Positions 61,201 to 64,000 of a stretch of 64,000 bases of DNA are shown piece after piece (the stretch's first letter is position 1; each line of letters begins with the position of its first letter). The stretch comes from Echinometra lucunter. Taxonomy: Eukaryota; Echinodermata; Echinoidea; Camarodonta; Echinometridae. A program made the position numbers and the translations under genes. The stretch is taken from positions 8,021,523-8,085,522 of the forward strand of contig CM057165.1 in the NCBI GenBank assembly GCA_029962745.1. Direction: 5' to 3'. The notes under the pieces are model-generated. The model saw only the letters and a program-made list of their open reading frames with translations, was not told the DNA's origin and did not search any database.

Positions 61201-64000
61201 ATGCAGTAATATATTGACCTTGGAAAAAAGGTTTTAGGATTTTTTTTAGACTGGTCAGTATTTACCGATTTCAGCTTTCATTGTTGCCCCAGATTATGGC
61301 ATACATCGAGGGGAAAAAGTTAATCGTCATTTCGATATAGCCTGAAAAACGATTTCTGGGGCTAGCCTTTAAAATAACACTGGAGACTACTCTCACGAAC
61401 CTTCGAAGCCTCGGAAAAAGGACTCGAATAAATCATCCTACTATCATTCGCGACAATTTACATCCATTAATGGATATAGATTCAATTTCCGCAAGCGGTT
61501 AGCTTTACAAAGTGCTTAGGGTCACTAAGGTCTATGTTTGGATTTTGGCTAAACAGCATAAAAAAGGTAATACAGATTTGATTGTGGCACGCAGACACAA
61601 AACACGAACACTTTGCTCCAGAGACATTTGTCTAAAAATAATTGGAGTCATGGCGTTCTATTTGCCATAAATTATGAAAATAAAACTTTCCAGAAATTTG
61701 TTCAGTTTTTTTAGTTTGAGTACCCTGTATTTACATTGATTTATTTTTCACTATTCCTTGATACCGCACAAGGGCGATGACTGTCAAATCCGCAGGTAAA
61801 CTTCGATATAAGAACATAAGCTGTCAAGCAAAAGATCCCGTCTGTTGTTGAAAAAAGTAAGACTTTGTAAGAAATGCACGGTGCTGATAAGGATAATTAG
61901 TACAGGAGTTTGTTTATGGGCAATGGCCAAAACGCACGCATGGTTAATATCTTCCATATGATTACAGTGTAAAATCACTCTTGGTGTCAAAGTACAGCAA
62001 GACCAGGGAGACAGTGCAGCCATTACAGCGTGGCTTCCATTTTATCCCGACACGCATGCATGAAATGTCGTTCAGGTAATCAGGATTAATTGATCCACAG
62101 AAGAAGCGAGACGTTCAAATACTAAACCATGTGTCTGTGATAAGAACTGAGCGGAGAGGATTCATGCTGTTGTTCCATGTTATTTCCTGGACTTCCAGGA
62201 TTTTGTCTATATCCAGCTTCTCTTTTTTGACAGATCGGCCATCGAATTTGCACCCGAAATACATTTTCATGACTTCTGGAGTGGCGTCAAAAATAAAATG
62301 GCACAAAGTGTTTCCACAGGCCACATTTCATCAGTGGATACAAATTAGAACTAAGTATGTGTATATATTATGAAGGCAAGCATAGAAATGTAATCTTTCA
62401 GTGTTTTAAGATAATGTAACATTTCAGTGCCAAATTATATATTTCACCCTTCCACAGTTTTATTGTAAACCCTTTTTTAAAGAGTGACTGAAAGACTTAA
62501 ACTCATAGTTCATAATAATGCTGTTTTATACTAGGTAGCTAAGTGCCGACTTTGATAAATTAGTGAAGTTACAGAGAGACGTGCATGCTCCTTAATACCT
62601 CAATACTAAATACGGGATAGCTAATGGGGATAGCATATGGCAAAATTACGGGTATGAAAAAAAAAATTACATGAACGGGTGATCGTGTGGTTATGTTATC
62701 ATGGTTATCTTTCATATTTAGGTTTGCTAAGTATACTTTTTTCAAGAAATATTTGTAGGGGGAAATACAGCGAACGCTTGAATGGGACCATTGTTTTTGA
62801 TTTTATGAAGGTCAGAGGCGGATTCAGGATATTATGAAAATGACACACAGTGTCAACATAATCAGCATTATCATTGCTATGCATACATGCAATTATTCAA
62901 TCGAGTTCCTTTTCAACATCCTCCCAGGCAGCGATCTTTGCGATTATATTTAGAAAGTATCAGCGTCTCAAATTGACATTTCACCATCGCGAGTGAAATT
63001 AGGGAGGATACCAAAGTGTAGCCCCGGCGACGTATTTATTTTCATATTGGATGGCCGTGGCGAATGGGAGAGGGGGGGGGGGGGGGGGGAGGCAGAGAGA
63101 AAGGTGAAGAGAAGGAGTGCAAAGAGAGAAAAGGGAGTAAAATAAACCGGGCATTTGGCGTATCTGTCATTGCAATCCTATTATAAGATTGGTATGATCC
63201 AGTGCGAATACATGGTATTGAACAAGCCTCTTCGGAAACACATACGGCCGTGTTTGGAATTGAGATATCGCTCCAAAGCCCTTGCTTGTTTGTCATCGAG
63301 TGACTTAAAACAAAACCTTGCTTTCCATGGGATACCTGCATCTCTCCCTCTTTCCATCTCTCTCTTTCTCCCTCCTCTTTTCCCCTATTTTTTCTTTCTA
63401 TCTTACTAATCTATTCTGTCTCTAGTTTCCTCTCTCCCTTTTTTGTTTCATGCCACCCTTTCATCCCTCTCTCCTCGCTCTCGTATTCATCTTCCGTTCT
63501 TACATTCCCTCTTTCTCAAACTTTTCTATAGTATTTTCCTCCTTCCTTCCTTCCTTCCTTCCTTCCATTCTTACGCCCTCTATTTCTCTATACAGTTATA
63601 TACCATTCATTTTTCATTTCTCCCAGTCCCACTAATTCATCTTTGAAAAACCTTCCATTGTCTTTCCAGCCCTCTCAACCTCTCCCAACGTTTTTCCCCA
63701 TTCTTAATTCATCATCATAATCTAATCCTATAAAAGGACAGAAAATGATTCATTCATTTCGCGATCGATATCGATTGTTAAAGCGTACAGAGAATTAATC
63801 CATGATTAGTGTGCAATAGCTACTATCAACGAAATAAAAGCTTGAAAATAATGTGGGAGATATGCAAAAGAATGAATTACGCCCGTTTTGTTATTGACTT
63901 TAGCCATTTCTCGTCTCATTAAGCTTAATCTTTTCACATACATTCATGTATAATGAAATGCTAACCACCGATTTAATGAATATCAAGGACTGTATGGAGT
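58223..64000. repeat. Second duplicate, copy in contig 3
   Basis: Aligns to 44889-50639 and runs off the window still in register. Excess 1-bp indels, densest at about 61560-62850, suggest poor consensus there. Local features repeat those of the first copy: GTCCCC-rich block at 58794-59090, small minus ORF at 62115-62324, G run at 63072, (CTTC)n near 63541-63566. No additional gene. Confidence 0.95.

Overview
The window looks like an intergenic/intronic stretch of a large, repeat-dense invertebrate deuterostome genome. An echinoderm, probably a sea urchin, is my best guess. This is an inference from style: many (TAA)n, (GA)n and poly-C/poly-G tracts, tRNA-headed SINEs with (ATT)n tails, CR1/L2-like LINE debris, many small palindromic DNA transposons and one phase-1 spliced exon. 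There are no operons, no bacterial gene density, no CRISPR array and no intact RNA gene. I can defend one cellular gene: a TRPC-like ankyrin exon at 41083-41266 with good splice signals.

The sequence is three contigs joined by two runs of exactly 500 N (11141-11640 and 57723-58222). Contig 1 (1-11140) is nearly the same sequence as 14065-23585 inside contig 2. Contig 3 (58223-64000) is nearly the same as 44889-50639 inside contig 2. Both duplicates abut a gap, so uncollapsed alleles (haplotigs) are more likely than real segmental duplications. The first pair gives an allele comparison: copy 1 carries a 5'-truncated CR1/L2-like LINE (about 6071-7305) that copy 2 lacks, and copy 2 lacks about 548 bp present in copy 1 (3873-4420).

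Layout: 1-11140, copy 1 (microsatellites, three SINEs, MITE, LINE); 11641-14064, unique, with a doubtful membrane-protein-like ORF on minus and a ~200-bp tandem array; 14065-23585, copy 2; 23586-25400, GA-rich then a ~0.9 kb TAG/CAG satellite with a foldback MITE in it; 25400-41060, AT-rich with TTAA-flanked elements, a tRNA-like sequence inside terminal inverted repeats, a short MITE, a SINE and retroposon tails; 41083-41266, TRPC-like exon; 41267-44100, presumed intron with degenerate repeats; 44109-44960, CT-rich duplication; 44889-50639, first copy of the second duplicate; 50872-52292, two long foldback elements side by side; 52293-57722, AT-rich with a SINE; 58223-64000, second copy.

The least ordinary objects are (a) the ~464-bp foldback at 50880-51343, built from about twenty TTCG...CGAA iterons and bounded by a perfect 8-bp direct repeat, (b) the 528-bp mariner-ended near-full-length hairpin about 410 bp downstream, (c) the LINE insertion whose 5' junction contains a 57-bp copy of DNA lying ~120 bp away, and (d) the tRNA-like sequence inside inverted repeats at 33317-33523. 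All calls come from reading the sequence; no database search was possible.
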